Part shown: positions 54,294-63,858 of the stretch, one piece after another
Position numbering within the stretch: the first letter of the stretch is position 1
How the letters are laid out: every line of letters starts with the position of its first letter
From: Engraulis encrasicolus
Lineage: Eukaryota; Chordata; Actinopteri; Clupeiformes; Engraulidae
Direction: 5' to 3'
Assembly (NCBI RefSeq): GCF_034702125.1
Contig: NC_085869.1
Location: 14,935,544-14,999,543, forward strand
DNA length: 64,000 nt
Made by a program: the position numbers and the translations under genes
The notes under the pieces: generated by a model
Database searches by the model: none
Seen by the model: the letters and a program-made list of their open reading frames with translations, nothing else
What the model was told of the DNA's origin: nothing

Positions 54294-57200
54294 CTGCAGC
54301 AATAAACAAGAAAGGGAAAAAAACAAACATATTACATGTGTATAGGGATGCGGTCCATGTACTTTTTCGTTCATTCATAATTCCATTTTGGAATGAAACA
54401 AAATCAAAATCATCTTGTTTTGTTTAGGTGTAAAGCAATACAAGCAGCAATGGCTGTATTTTCTCTTCTGAATGTGTTACTTCATACCATAATAGCATTA
54501 TAAAAAAATGACAACATTTTTGATCGTTTTTCAATTTGTGATATTTGGCTATTCATTTATTGAATTTCATTTGACTGACCCCTCCCCCTCTGTTTACCCG
54601 GAAGGAAAGTTTGCCGCATCAGAAAAGGTCTAGCTACCAAACGACACACAGAACAGTAGCTGGAGCCAGAGACACAACAGAAAAATAATAGAATGATGAA
54701 AAACATTTTTGCGATGTACAGGCTAGTAGGCCTATGCGCAGCACGCGTGATGGTTAGGCCTGTATTGGAGCATGCGTCCGCCTTATAAAATAGAGATGAA
54801 GTTCCCTTTATGTTATGGACTCAACTTTATAGCCTAAATAAAGGCTAAAGTCTCTGGAATCAATAACCTATTATACCCTTTCACATGTAGTAATATGCAT
54901 TAGGGAGCAAACGGTCCAAAGCAGTGTTCTCACGCAAACTGTTGCGTATTCTGGCAAGTGTAATGAGCTGAAGCGCGCACTCTCCATACCAAGTTTTACG
55001 CATGTTGAATACACATTTCGCTTTGGTGTATTTGGAACATTAGTGATATTGTTGGAAAGCAATATGTCCGGATAGATAGCCTACACCTAAAGGCTTGAGA
55101 TGAACTGTGAAACTGATGCTGATCGTAAGAACTGTCAATGTTCTCGATGACAGTTGGTCTACCCCTTCCCATCGAAGATATCTGTCCCAGTCGCACAGCT
55201 GCACTTCTGTTGGATTAGGACGCTATAATAGGCTATATGGCCAAATACAATCAAGTGTTAAGACCAGGCCTAAGCACATGAAATGTTGTTTCGAAAGTTA
55301 AATTGGTTGATAAGTTTAAGTAAAAAAAATAGACAGTAAATCATTCTTCTACCCCCCTCTAGGACGCCCTACTCAATGGTGGTGACGCGTATGCACATGC
55401 TTGTGGCGCTTGCTTGATATGGATAGCCTACGCAACCATCTCATGACACAAATTCCTCGCACAGTCATCACAGATCGACCACATCGTTGAAGTGTAGCAA
55501 CGTTCTGTATATTGCATCAACAATGCCTGCAAAGTCCGTTTGCCTCCAAAGAAACCATGTAATGAAGGCTAAACCAGCCTTCCAGGATTTACTCTCAGGT
55601 CACCCGAATTCTGAATAAACAAAAGACGCAATTCAGAAGGACGTTTTTCTTTATTGCTTTTCTCTCTTTTCTAAGATTCAGCATTTCATTTTCAGTACCT
55701 ACAAAATAGCAAAATATGGCGTTTGGTTCTATTTCATAAGTGATGTTCAAGCGTAAATCATCATAAACGAGTCCTTATTCCTTTCTCGTGTGATATCCAA
55801 AATAGAATAGTGAATGAACGAAAATATACACGGACCGGATGCAAACGATTAATCGATTAATCGACTTTAACCAATCAATGCATTAATCGATTAAAGAACA
55901 TTAATCGCAATTAATCGACAATTTAACTGGCAAGAGACCCAGGTGAAATGGGCATGTGAAGAGTGTGTGTGAAGAGGGGTGTGAATACTGGGAATATTTA
56001 AATCACCTTTGGATTAAATAGTTGAAATAGAATTAATGTAAATGTGGTATTTTATCTCAGTTTTTAAATAACATTTTTAGATTTAGTGTTTTTTTTCCCG
56101 AGAAACATTGTGATTTCGGTGGGGAAACGGCGCTTATCAATTAATCGTAAGTCAATCGATAAGACTATGAACTAATGATTAATGAATTAATCGATAATTT
56201 GCATCCCTACATGTGTACATTACATATCACATGCCTGAGCGAACCTAATGATGCACAGAGGTCAAACGCGTTGTTCGCTCTGAATAAACGGGCATAAAGA
56301 CAAGAAAGTGTGCGATAAACTTCTTTCCTTTGATGTATTGAGCACTCCTGCGATTACCAGCACCTCGAAGCTGTGCATGGATCTTTGAACGGTTGCATAT
56401 TAGCCTACATGTGCATTAAATTAATGCTTGTATACTATCTACTAAGAAAAGTACTGATGAACTGATTCGCAAAATATTTTGCCATCACAGGTCATTAATA
56501 AAAAGCCTAAAAATACAGCCTAGGTATATACTCCTCACTCGGTATTCATATGTTGAGCTACAATCTATGGTTGTGAATAATATATTGTATGGAATATCTA
56601 TGTAATAAAAACCTGGGTCAGCAATCTACACTATTGCTGATATAATGTTAACCATTATGCATCGATTACCTCCTCTTCTGTGAGGGTCTTGTCTTGGTCG
56701 AGGTCCATTTCCCTGAAGGCCTCCAAGCTGCGTGGGCCTCGAGACACAGAGAAGAGCTCCACTTCGAAGATGACAGTTGCATTAGGTGGCACAGGAGCTG
56801 CCCAAGAAACAAAAGAGATTACATGTGAGTAAATACTGTATGTACATAGTAATAACGGCCGGCCATACTATGTATGAAACTAGGACATGTGCATTCTAAT
56901 CAAAATCCTGTCTCTAACTCAAAGCAGTATCCTGTGAAGACTGTTAGGACACCATAATGCCAATTTGGGAAGACAGAGTGAGAAGAAACTGAGCACCACA
57001 AGAAAAAAAATCGCTATGCTTGGCATGCTACTGCTTGACTATGGATCGCTGTTGATAAACCATTATACATCTTATAAATAAAGCTTTAGAGAAAAGCAAA
57101 AAAGTAGGCTATCCCTGCACATGAATGTGTGAAGGTTTATGATGGGTTAACACAGGAGCAACATGCCTCGTCATGCACAAGCTCACCACGTGTCTTGAAA

Positions 57201-57931
57201 TACTCCAGCAAGAGATGTTCGGTAGAAGAAGTAGTAGAGGTGTCTGTGTAGGCCTGCAGGATGAGACGCTCCAGAGACGTGCGTGCAGCATGCATGCCAT
57301 GCCCCGTGCCCTCCGCTTGGACTCCTCTTTCCCAAATCCCAATGCACGGTGGGGGTATTCTCATGCAGATAGCCATGCGCTAAACTTATGCAGTGTGAAG
57401 TACTCTACCTTTTCCTTTAGCCCCAAATGCTAATGAGGGTGGAACTGTGAGTTTTCGCTTCTCCCCGGGGCACATCCCCAGCACTCCAGCGTCAAGGCCC
57501 TTTAATACTTGCCCAACACCCACGACAAACCACTGAGGATTCCCATCCTTTATTGACCGGCTGAAAAGTAACGCAAGTAAGTGAGTTAAGTGGATGCTTG
57601 GAACGGGATGTTCACTAGCCTACAGCGCCCGTGCACTAGTCACCGTACCGTATATGGTCAAAATCACAAACAATAAGGTGACACGATACAATTTCCCTAC
57701 TAATAAAAAGTTTGCATACCTGCAGTAAAACTTTGATCCGTCTGAGGCAAGGTATCCATCGTAGTGTGCGTTTACCAAATCTCCCTTTCCACATTTCTGC
57801 ATACAGTTCTCTGGCATGTACAAAACTTCCGTTTTCACCTCATCGTCTACATCTGCTGCTACCGCGAAATAGCGGTGCACAGATTCGAGATACAGTGCAA
57901 GGAAAAGGTAAGTAAATAAACCAGAAGTCAT
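54129..57931 (-). CDS. fkbp7: FKBP7, ER peptidyl-prolyl isomerase family (complete, 4 exons)
   Basis: Coding exons 57931-57720, 57560-57409, 56797-56670 and 54293-54129 join in phase to 218 codons (mammalian FKBP7 is about 222). Order: signal peptide (about 1-24), FKBP domain (about 35-145) with HYDGY, SKFYC, GQVLKGLD and CPGEKRK, then two EF-hand loops (DLDQDKTLTEEE; DKDKDGALSVKE) with Asp at positions 1, 3 and 5 and Glu at 12, and a C-terminal HDEL. The protein should be a soluble, calcium-binding foldase of the ER lumen. The end KEYNVYGHDEL separates it from FKBP14. Relative to FKBP12, the Asp after the conserved Phe is Tyr and the active-site Trp is Leu; as I recall mammalian FKBP7 shares both, so isomerase activity may be low. 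An Asn-Ala-Thr site could be glycosylated. All introns have GT-AG ends; intron 3 holds an hAT element. Confidence 0.96.
54343..56209. mobile_element. chimeric hAT-type element in fkbp7 intron 3
   Basis: A perfect 8-bp duplication CATGTGTA (54335-54342 and 56210-56217) bounds 1,867 bp beginning TAGGGATGC and ending GCATCCCTA. The left end continues GGTCCATGTACTTTTTCG. Its inverse (CGAAAATATACACGGACC) is not at the right end but at 55819-55836. The rest (55837-56209) is a different element with its own inverted ends. So two hAT elements appear fused and inserted as one unit. No transposase frame was seen. Confidence 0.85.
55837..56209. mobile_element. second hAT moiety, ATTAATCGATTAA-rich
   Basis: Ends GGATGCAAACGATTAATCG and (inverted) TAGGGATGCAAATTATCG; both carry repeated ATTAATCG. 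The left TAG of the expected end is missing at the junction with the other moiety. Confidence 0.82.
56218..56669 (-). other. rest of fkbp7 intron 3
   Basis: No exon. An imperfect palindrome (GAGCGAAC ... GTTCGCTC, 56236-56280) is present. Confidence 0.5.
56670..56797 (-). CDS. fkbp7: fkbp7 exon 3
   Basis: 128 bases after TTGGGCAG encode PVPPNATVIFEVELFSV (last FKBP strand), SRGPRSLEAF and the first EF-hand loop. Donor GAG|GTAATC, phase 0. Confidence 0.95.
56798..57408 (-). other. fkbp7 intron 2
   Basis: Intron of 611 bases between exons 2 and 3. The 77-residue minus-strand frame at 57109-57342 lies inside it, is not needed for the FKBP reading frame and resembles no known domain. Confidence 0.85.
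57409..57560 (-). CDS. fkbp7: fkbp7 exon 2
   Basis: 152 bases after a TTTTCAG acceptor encode NPQWFVVGVGQVLKGLD, GMCPGEKRKLTVPPSLAFG and GK, the core of the FKBP fold. Donor AAAG|GTAGAG. Confidence 0.95.
57720..57931 (-). CDS. fkbp7: fkbp7 exon 1 (coding)
   Basis: Encodes residues 1-70 and two bases: start, signal peptide and the first strands of the FKBP domain (EVLYMPENC, KGDLVNAHYDGYLASDGSKF). The donor is CAG|GTATGC. The start codon is the only in-frame ATG ahead of the hydrophobic segment. Confidence 0.95.
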
Positions 57932-57975
57932 GATGCGCTGTTTGTGTGCGTGCGTGGCAGGGCTTGACAGACAGA

Positions 57976-57985
57976 TGACGCGTCA
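57976..57985 (-). promoter_or_regulatory. TGACGCGTCA palindrome upstream of the fkbp7 start
   Basis: A perfect 10-bp palindrome containing TGACG half-sites lies about 45 bases before the ATG in a CpG-containing stretch. It resembles CRE/ATF or UPR-type sites (TGACG core), which would suit an ER foldase. No CCAAT-N9-CCACG element was found. Confidence 0.3.
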
Positions 57986-58629
57986 GCAGCAGCGCCAGCC
58001 CAGCCCACACCAGGCGTCTTCCGCTTTCCTAAAAGTTTTCCTCCACCTCTTCCTCGTTCAGGGCAGGCTGTGCAATACTCACATACTCTGTGCAATAGCC
58101 TGCACATCCAAGTGCATGGATCCAAGTCCAAATATCACAGTCTAGGCTACTTCTTCAGTAAAAAAAAAAACTCCACAGTTAAGCATTTTCGTATAATAAT
58201 GGTAACAACACTAATAGCAATAATACTACTACTAATAATAATACTAACAATAATACAATTATAATAACAAATCAACAGCAATAATAACAATAATAGTCAT
58301 GTTAAACTGTGATGTAGCCTACCACCTAGTAGCCCACTCTGTGTAGTAGCCTACCATAGTAGGATATTTACTAAGCCTACAGTAAAATGTGTTAAGTAGG
58401 CCTATTTCTTTCCCTGGGTGACTACCTGATCAGAGAGTAGTCGTAAATGCGTAGTGGTGCGGGGAGGAATAAACATGGCACTTTCCTTAATTAAATTTCT
58501 CAGCAACATTTGTATCTGTTGTTTGGTAGCATTAAGCAAAGTCCATAGATATTGATTGATTGACATTGATTGACATATTCATTGGCATTCTTAAGTTGAA
58601 TTGGTTAAGATATTGATTACATGGCTAAA

Positions 58630-58710
<81 letters not shown>
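58630..58710. repeat. (CA)n microsatellite between fkbp7 and the collagen gene
   Basis: About 80 bp of pure CA, just beyond the likely polyadenylation signal of the collagen gene. Confidence 0.98.
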
Positions 58711-58715
<5 letters not shown>

Positions 58716-58768
58716 CGGATAGATTAGACACAAAGCAGGCTCCACATTCAACAATGACATGGCAACAG

Positions 58769-58774
58769 TTTATT
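58769..58774 (-). terminator. candidate poly(A) signal of the collagen-like gene
   Basis: AATAAA on the minus strand (TTTATT on +), 407 bases beyond the stop codon at 59181-59183. It is the first canonical signal seen after the compound microsatellite. Confidence 0.5.
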
Positions 58775-58840
58775 GCACCAAGCACAGTCCTTGAAACAAG
58801 TGTGGTGCTCGGTTTTCACAGTATTTCAGCAAAAAGCAAG

Positions 58841-59002
<162 letters not shown>

Positions 59003-59180
59003 TTCTGTATGATTAATGTGTGGTTAATGCTTTGCAGCAATACAGCATGCTATTGTAGCTATTGAGAGGGTGAGGTAGCCATTCTGCAGGGTGTAGCTTA
59101 TTTTCTCTTGTAGAACTGGACAGCAAATGTGCCTTTCCTGTTGTCGCATGTGCTTGACAATGAATTAGTGGAGGTTTGGT

Positions 59181-59210
59181 TTATAAGGTCTCCTTTGGTT
59201 TTGGTAGCAC
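59181..59210 (-). CDS. collagen-like gene, last coding exon
   Basis: After a strong acceptor (TTACCCACAG) the in-phase frame reads VLPKPKETL and stops at TAA. A reading two bases out of phase is open for 36 residues but would need a different donor upstream. Confidence 0.55.
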   Translation of the reverse strand: MLPKPKETL

Positions 59211-62200
59211 CTGTGGGTAAAGAAATTTCTGGTCAGAAATACTATGTAACGGAGGCTAACTAGCACAGAGTTGGCGTGGAACGTTGGTAAACCTCCCTCC
59301 GATAGCCTCATACAGTCTCGTGCCGTTGGGCCGAGAGACTAGTCTCTTGGCCCAGCGGTATCGTACTGTGTCTCCCATTGCCGAACCGTTGTAGTTGACA
59401 AGGTCGCACGTTCGATCCCCGAGGGGGGTGAACAGGTGCAAGATGACCTCCGCCACATATAGCATTGGTCAAGATGTACAGTAGGCCTATGTGTTGATCA
59501 GAATACCCATCATGCATACTAGCCACCTACAAAAAAAGTTATCGTCAAAGTCTACCTTCAAAAGAATCAGTGAACAATGGCCAGGCATAGGGGACGAGGG
59601 TAGGGTTTAGGGCTGCACAATATATCGAAAATGTATAAAAAATTGCGATATCAAGAGTGGCGATATGTATATTATCGATATCAAGTAAAAATGTTCGGTG
59701 CTGTCCAATCGCTAGCTGAATGTCAACAAATGCATGAGAAGCCTGCCACGACCAAAGCCATGCCCCCCACACAGGCCGACAAATTAGTGACAAGAAAAAC
59801 ACTCGGCTGTATTTCTAAATATCGTTAACATATTGTTGTCGAGGTATTGGATGCCGTTATCGGATATCAAATGTTTTTCTGATATCGTGCAGCCCTAGTA
59901 GGGTTATCTCAGGGTTATTTATTCAGAGGCATATCTTTAAAATATTACATGTTCTGGCTTAACTCTGAATACATAAAAAAAACAAGTCTTGTCATCACAT
60001 TTCGGAGGATTGATGTTAACAAAAGAAGGGCTTACCCGAATGGTTTTCCATTTAGAATCGCTGAAGATGAATAATGTCCGGAGGTCCCTCCTCAAGACCA
60101 TAGCGTTCTCTGACTGTAAATCTGACATTTCCTTTTCATCCGCTGCAATATAAATTTGCTGGAGGGACAAAAGCAAATACACAAGATATGGATTGTCATT
60201 CACTGTTGCTGAAAAAAGTGTGGTCATCGTTTGCCAACATTAGATGAATTGCTTTGAAAGGGGGAAAAAAACAGAAACATTTTTTTTTGGAACGGTATGT
60301 TCCTATTAACATATTGATTGTTGTTTGGCATCTATATTAGTGCACAGACAGTACTGAGTAGAGTTCGTACAGATACAACTCCTGTAGACTGTGGCAGTTG
60401 TGGAAATGGCTGCTCCGATGTGTGGACCCCGGAGCAGTTACACGGTGCATCAATCCCATCCACACCCTGATCCCCTTCGGGCCCAGGTATCCATTGTACT
60501 GAAAAGCACAATTTGGCATAACATGAACTGTATACGGTATATACGTATGCATAGATGTCTTTCATTATTCTACACTGTAATTGCGTTGTAGTCTACATTG
60601 TAATTGTACAACCATTGTATATTTACTTGCATTGACTTTGGACAACATTGAGTGCGTTTATATGCAGTTCAGTATCCCGAATATGAGGCATATCCAGGTT
60701 ATGATCATATTCGGGATAAGGTGTTTATATGAGCACAGAACGTTATATCCCGGTCTAAATTCTTGGCCGTTATAGAGTTCTCTTCAAATGCGTGTAGCCT
60801 GGATACCAGCAACAGCGTTCTATGGGAAGTCCCTGTATTCGGGAGAAGGTGTGTACATGCGTCAGTATCCCGGGTTCTTTCGGAATACTCCACCTAGCAT
60901 ATCCCGATTTCTCAGTATCCCGAATAAGGGCTTATTCGGGATACTGAAGTGTTTATATGCTCAAACACAAATTCGGGATACTTAATATCCCGATCATATT
61001 CGGGATACTGAACTGCATGTATACGCACTCAATGTCAAGTGTCAGCGAACTGAACACTGATAGGATCAGTAAGGGGCAAAATATAATCCAGTGCCACATA
61101 TTCCACATCACCTTATTTTACCTGTCCAAGTCAACCAGGTGATCATTCAACCAGCCAATCACCTGGCTGAATTGGACAGGTAAAACGGGTAAAAGTCATT
61201 GGGCAGTATGTGGAACTATTTTGTAACTATTGAATCCCTTTTGCCCATCACTGGGTATAGTAAATAAGCAAGTAAGTTTAATTTATATAGCACATTTAAA
61301 AAGCAAGTACTGACCAAAGTGCTGTATTATGTCAAACTAAAATACTAAAATTAAACAATTAAAATGGGATTAAAAGCAAGACAAAGTCAAACAGCAAGAA
61401 TAAAACACATACGATACAGAAGGCATTCCACAGTGAAATAAAAAGGCAAGATAGAAGAATATGTATTAAATAAAAAAGAAGAAAAAGAGAATAAAAGGTG
61501 AAACTAAGAAGCAGAGTCCAATGTGTAGAAGTGTGTTTTGAGTCTGGATTTAAAAGTAAGTGTGGTTATGGGGGCATGAGGGGTTGTATGATGTACTGCA
61601 CCTCTTCCTGGTTCTCCATGGAGCCCCATCATCCCCGGTCTGCCCACGATGCCAGTGTGTCCATGCCTGCCAGGGGGCCCTTGGTCACCTTTAATACCCT
61701 GGGGCACACATTCAAATGTTCACTTGAGGAGAGACCTGGATCGTACAGATGCTTGAAGTTTAACCACTAATTTGATGCAAACACAATACTGATATTTCAA
61801 TGTTAACAACACCTTCAGAGTCAAATGTTTAGTTTCGTTAGGAGTGCCAACCCCAGATTCAGAAAGTTAAGAACATGGCCATACGTAGGCCTATACGTAT
61901 TTCCACCAAACGCTGATGACTTCACTGTGTAGCATACAGTGAGTCCAATAAGTATTTGATCCCTTGCTGATTTTGTTGGTTTGCCTATTAACAAATACAT
62001 GATCAGTCAATAAATGTTATGATAATATGTATTCTAATATGGAGAGACAGAATATCAAAAAGAAAATCCAGAAATTAATTTAAGAGAATATATATTAATT
62101 TATTTCCATTTCATCGAGCGAAATAAGTATTTGATCCCCTGCCAACTGATTACAGTTCCGGGCCCACAGACCAGATGGGCACTTCCGATCAACTTGTCAT

Positions 62201-63858
62201 CTGAATGAAAGACACCTGTACATACTAACATGCATAAAAGACACATTGAATCAGCAGAATCAGTCCATAGTATGAGTGAATCAGTCACACTCCAACCTCA
62301 CCATCATGGGGAAAGACCAAAGAGCGGTCAAACGATATCAGGGACAAGATTTTAGACCTGAACAAAGATTAAATGGGCTGCAAAGCCACAAGAAAGAGAC
62401 TGGGTATTAATGACCTAGCTATTGATGCATTTCTTCCAAAATGTGAGGAATACGAAATGACTATCCATCAGCCTGTCTGGGGTTCTATACAAGATTTGAC
62501 CTTTTGTAGGGATTATATAACCATGACAACAGAAAAGAAAGCACCCTAGACCTGTACGGGATGAACTAGGCAATGATATCAAAGCTACTGGGACCAAAAT
62601 CACTGAGAAAACTACTGGTAGAATGTAATGCCACAGGGGTTTAAAATCCTGTAGTGCACACATGGTACCTCTACTTCAGAAGGAACCTGTGCAGTCCCAC
62701 CTGAGGTTTGCCAACGGACATCAGACTGGTTTAGGATATGATAAGGAGGTGCTGTAGTCAGATGAAACCAAAATCAAGCTGTTTGGCATTAACACAATTC
62801 AATGTGTTTTGAGAAAGAGTACTGCTGTCTATGATCCCAAGAACACCCTCCTCACCATCATGCATGAAAGTGGTATCATTATGGTTTGAGGGTGATTGTC
62901 TGGCCAAGGCACAGGACAACTTCACATCGTCAACAAATGTATGGAGGGAGACATGTAATGTGCAATCCTGAGTGCAAACGTCCTTCCCTCCATCACTACA
63001 CTGAAGGGTGGGCCATTTTTGGATATCCCAACATGACAATAATACACAACATACAATCAAAGCAACGAAGGAGTGGCTCAATAAGAAGCATATTAAAGTC
63101 GTGAAGTGGCCTAGACAGTCCCCAAATATTAACCCTATAGTAATTCCATGGAGAGAACTGAACCTCCCATTTGCCAAGCTACAGCCACAAACTATTAATG
63201 TTTTGGAGATAATCTGCAAAGAAAAATGGGCAAAAATATTTTCTACTATATGCACAAACATTGTCATCAACTAAAAGAAGCATCTGACCTCAGTGCTAGA
63301 CAACTAGGGCTTTGCCACAAAGCGCTTTATCTTCTTTAGCTAGAGGGGTCAAATACTTATTAGCCTAAATTAAATACAAATAAATTACAATATATTATTT
63401 TAAGTTATTTTCTGGAATTTCTTTTTGATATTCTGTCTCTCCATGTTTGAATACATATTATCATAAATTTATAGACTGATCATGTCTTTATTATTGGGCA
63501 AACGGGCAAAATCAGCAAGGGATCAAATACATATTGGACTCACTGTAGCTACCAGTCTTGAGTGTTCATTTTGGTCAGTGGTGTTATTTGCTGATCATAT
63601 CACATTTATTGCAGGGTTTTTATTATTTTATTAAATCTGAATGGACAACTCTGTGTTTTAATATAAAAAGAAACTGGCCATAATCATACATGATCATCGT
63701 GCTATAGGGAAGAAGCCGACAAACAAATGAATTGTGCGTTGGCATTGACATTAATAATAATCACATATGAGCTTAACTGTTCGACCTCGTTTCCCAGCAA
63801 CTCCCCTTGGTCCGTTCAGGCCTTGTAATCCAGTGTATCCTTTCAGCCCCATGTCACC
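59181..63858 (-). CDS. collagen-like gene, 3' part (five exons; identity uncertain)
   Basis: Exons 63858-63778, 61698-61602, 60498-60377, 60158-60036 and 59210-59181 join without breaking frame, all with GT-AG introns. Product in order: Gly-X-Y repeats (GDMGLKGYTGLQ...; GIKGDQGPPGRHGHTG...GEPGR), an imperfection VQWI, further repeats GPEGDQGVDGID, a cysteine pair APCNCSG, a short linker, then a domain containing QIYIAADEKEM, ENAMVLRRD and LRTLFIFSDSKWKTI, ending VLPKPKETL. A Cys pair after the triple helix often links chains. The last domain's pattern (IYIA...LFIF...W) recalls the trimerisation segment of multiplexin collagens XV/XVIII, but the known endostatin part is absent. It should be a secreted trimer. 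The 5' part is outside the window. The intron between the first two exons carries a Tc1 element. Confidence 0.8.
59290..59470 (+). mobile_element. tRNA-like segment, possible SINE remnant
   Basis: TGGCCCAGCGGT (about 59349) resembles an A box and CGTTCGATCCC (about 59408) a B box, about 50 bases apart. This is longer than in most tRNAs, and no cloverleaf could be drawn with confidence. It lies in the last intron of the collagen-like gene. Confidence 0.3.
59608..59897. mobile_element. hAT-type MITE, TAGGGCTGCAC ends
   Basis: A perfect 8-bp duplication GTAGGGTT (59600-59607 and 59898-59905) bounds 290 bp with ends TAGGGCTGCACAATAT and ATATCGTGCAGCCCTA. GCGATAT/ATCGATAT motifs repeat near both ends. 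Confidence 0.93.
60036..60158 (-). CDS. collagen-like gene, C-terminal domain exon
   Basis: 123 bases (41 codons) after TCCCTCCAG encode QIYIAADEKEM through SDSKWKTIR. Donor CGG|GTAAGC. Confidence 0.75.
60377..60498 (-). CDS. collagen-like gene, end of triple helix and cysteine pair
   Basis: 122 bases after CTTTTCAG complete a Val codon, then read QWIPGPEGDQGVDGIDAPCN and CSGVHTSEQPFPQLPQSTGV. Donor GTT|GTATCT is the one that keeps the frame with the next exon. Confidence 0.72.
60645..61035. mobile_element. ~390-bp MITE, CATTGAGTGCG ends
   Basis: ACATTGAGTGCGTTTATATG and its inverse CATGTATACGCACTCAATGT bound it; the inverted repeats run about 50 bp (CAGTTCAGTATCCCGAATAT). TATCCCGAAT/ATTCGGGATA recurs several times inside, allowing many alternative stems. 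It lies in a collagen intron. Confidence 0.88.
61116..61185. repeat. 28-bp inverted repeat (hairpin)
   Basis: TTTTACCTGTCCAAGTCAAC (61116 on) pairs with its inverse ending GGACAGGTAAAA at 61185, two mismatches over 28 bp and a 14-bp loop. Probably a tiny MITE. Confidence 0.85.
61260..61560 (+). mobile_element. A-rich retroelement-like remnant
   Basis: AGTTTAATTTATATAGCACA and GACCAAAGTGCTGTA are phrases common in dispersed fish repeats. The segment is A-rich with no coding. The family is not firmly assigned. Confidence 0.4.
61602..61698 (-). CDS. collagen-like gene, Gly-X-Y exon
   Basis: 97 bases after GCCCCAG encode GIKGDQGPPGRHGHTG, GIVGRPGMMGLHGEP-type triplets and GR, plus one base of a split codon. 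Donor AGAG|GTGCAG. Confidence 0.85.
61937..63545 (+). mobile_element. Tc1-like transposon (decayed), in a collagen intron
   Basis: A 1,609-bp element flanked by TA on both sides (61935-61936, 63546-63547). The ends CAGTGAGTCCAATAAGTATT and (inverted) CAGTGAGTCCAATATGTATT head inverted repeats of about 205 bp (61937-62143, 63342-63545). An inner copy of AATAAGTATTTGA(T/C)CCC in each arm matches the IR/DR layout of fish Tc1 elements. The encoded transposase is broken. Confidence 0.95.
62306..63274 (+). pseudogene. Tc1/mariner transposase pseudogene
   Basis: Remains of a DDE transposase that would bind the inverted repeats and move the element. The start MGKDQRAVKRY fits the N-terminal helix-turn-helix region, and the last frame (63008-63274) contains ATKEWLNKKHIKVVKWP and QSPNINPI, typical of the Tc1 catalytic domain. 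The second catalytic Asp appears retained (DNNTQH), but the expected third acidic residue, in a motif normally NPIENLW, reads NPIVIPW, so Glu is lost. Several frameshifts and stops separate the parts. It cannot encode an active enzyme. Confidence 0.9.
63778..63858 (-). CDS. collagen-like gene, Gly-X-Y exon
   Basis: 81 bases after ATCACAG encode exactly nine triplets from GDM to GRT. Length in multiples of nine is typical of collagen exons. Donor ACA|GTTAAG. Confidence 0.85.

Noticed and set aside
57109..57342. 77-residue minus-strand open frame between fkbp7 exons 2 and 3
   Set aside because: The FKBP fold joins directly from exon 2 to exon 3 in phase; this frame would disrupt it and has no clear splice sites.
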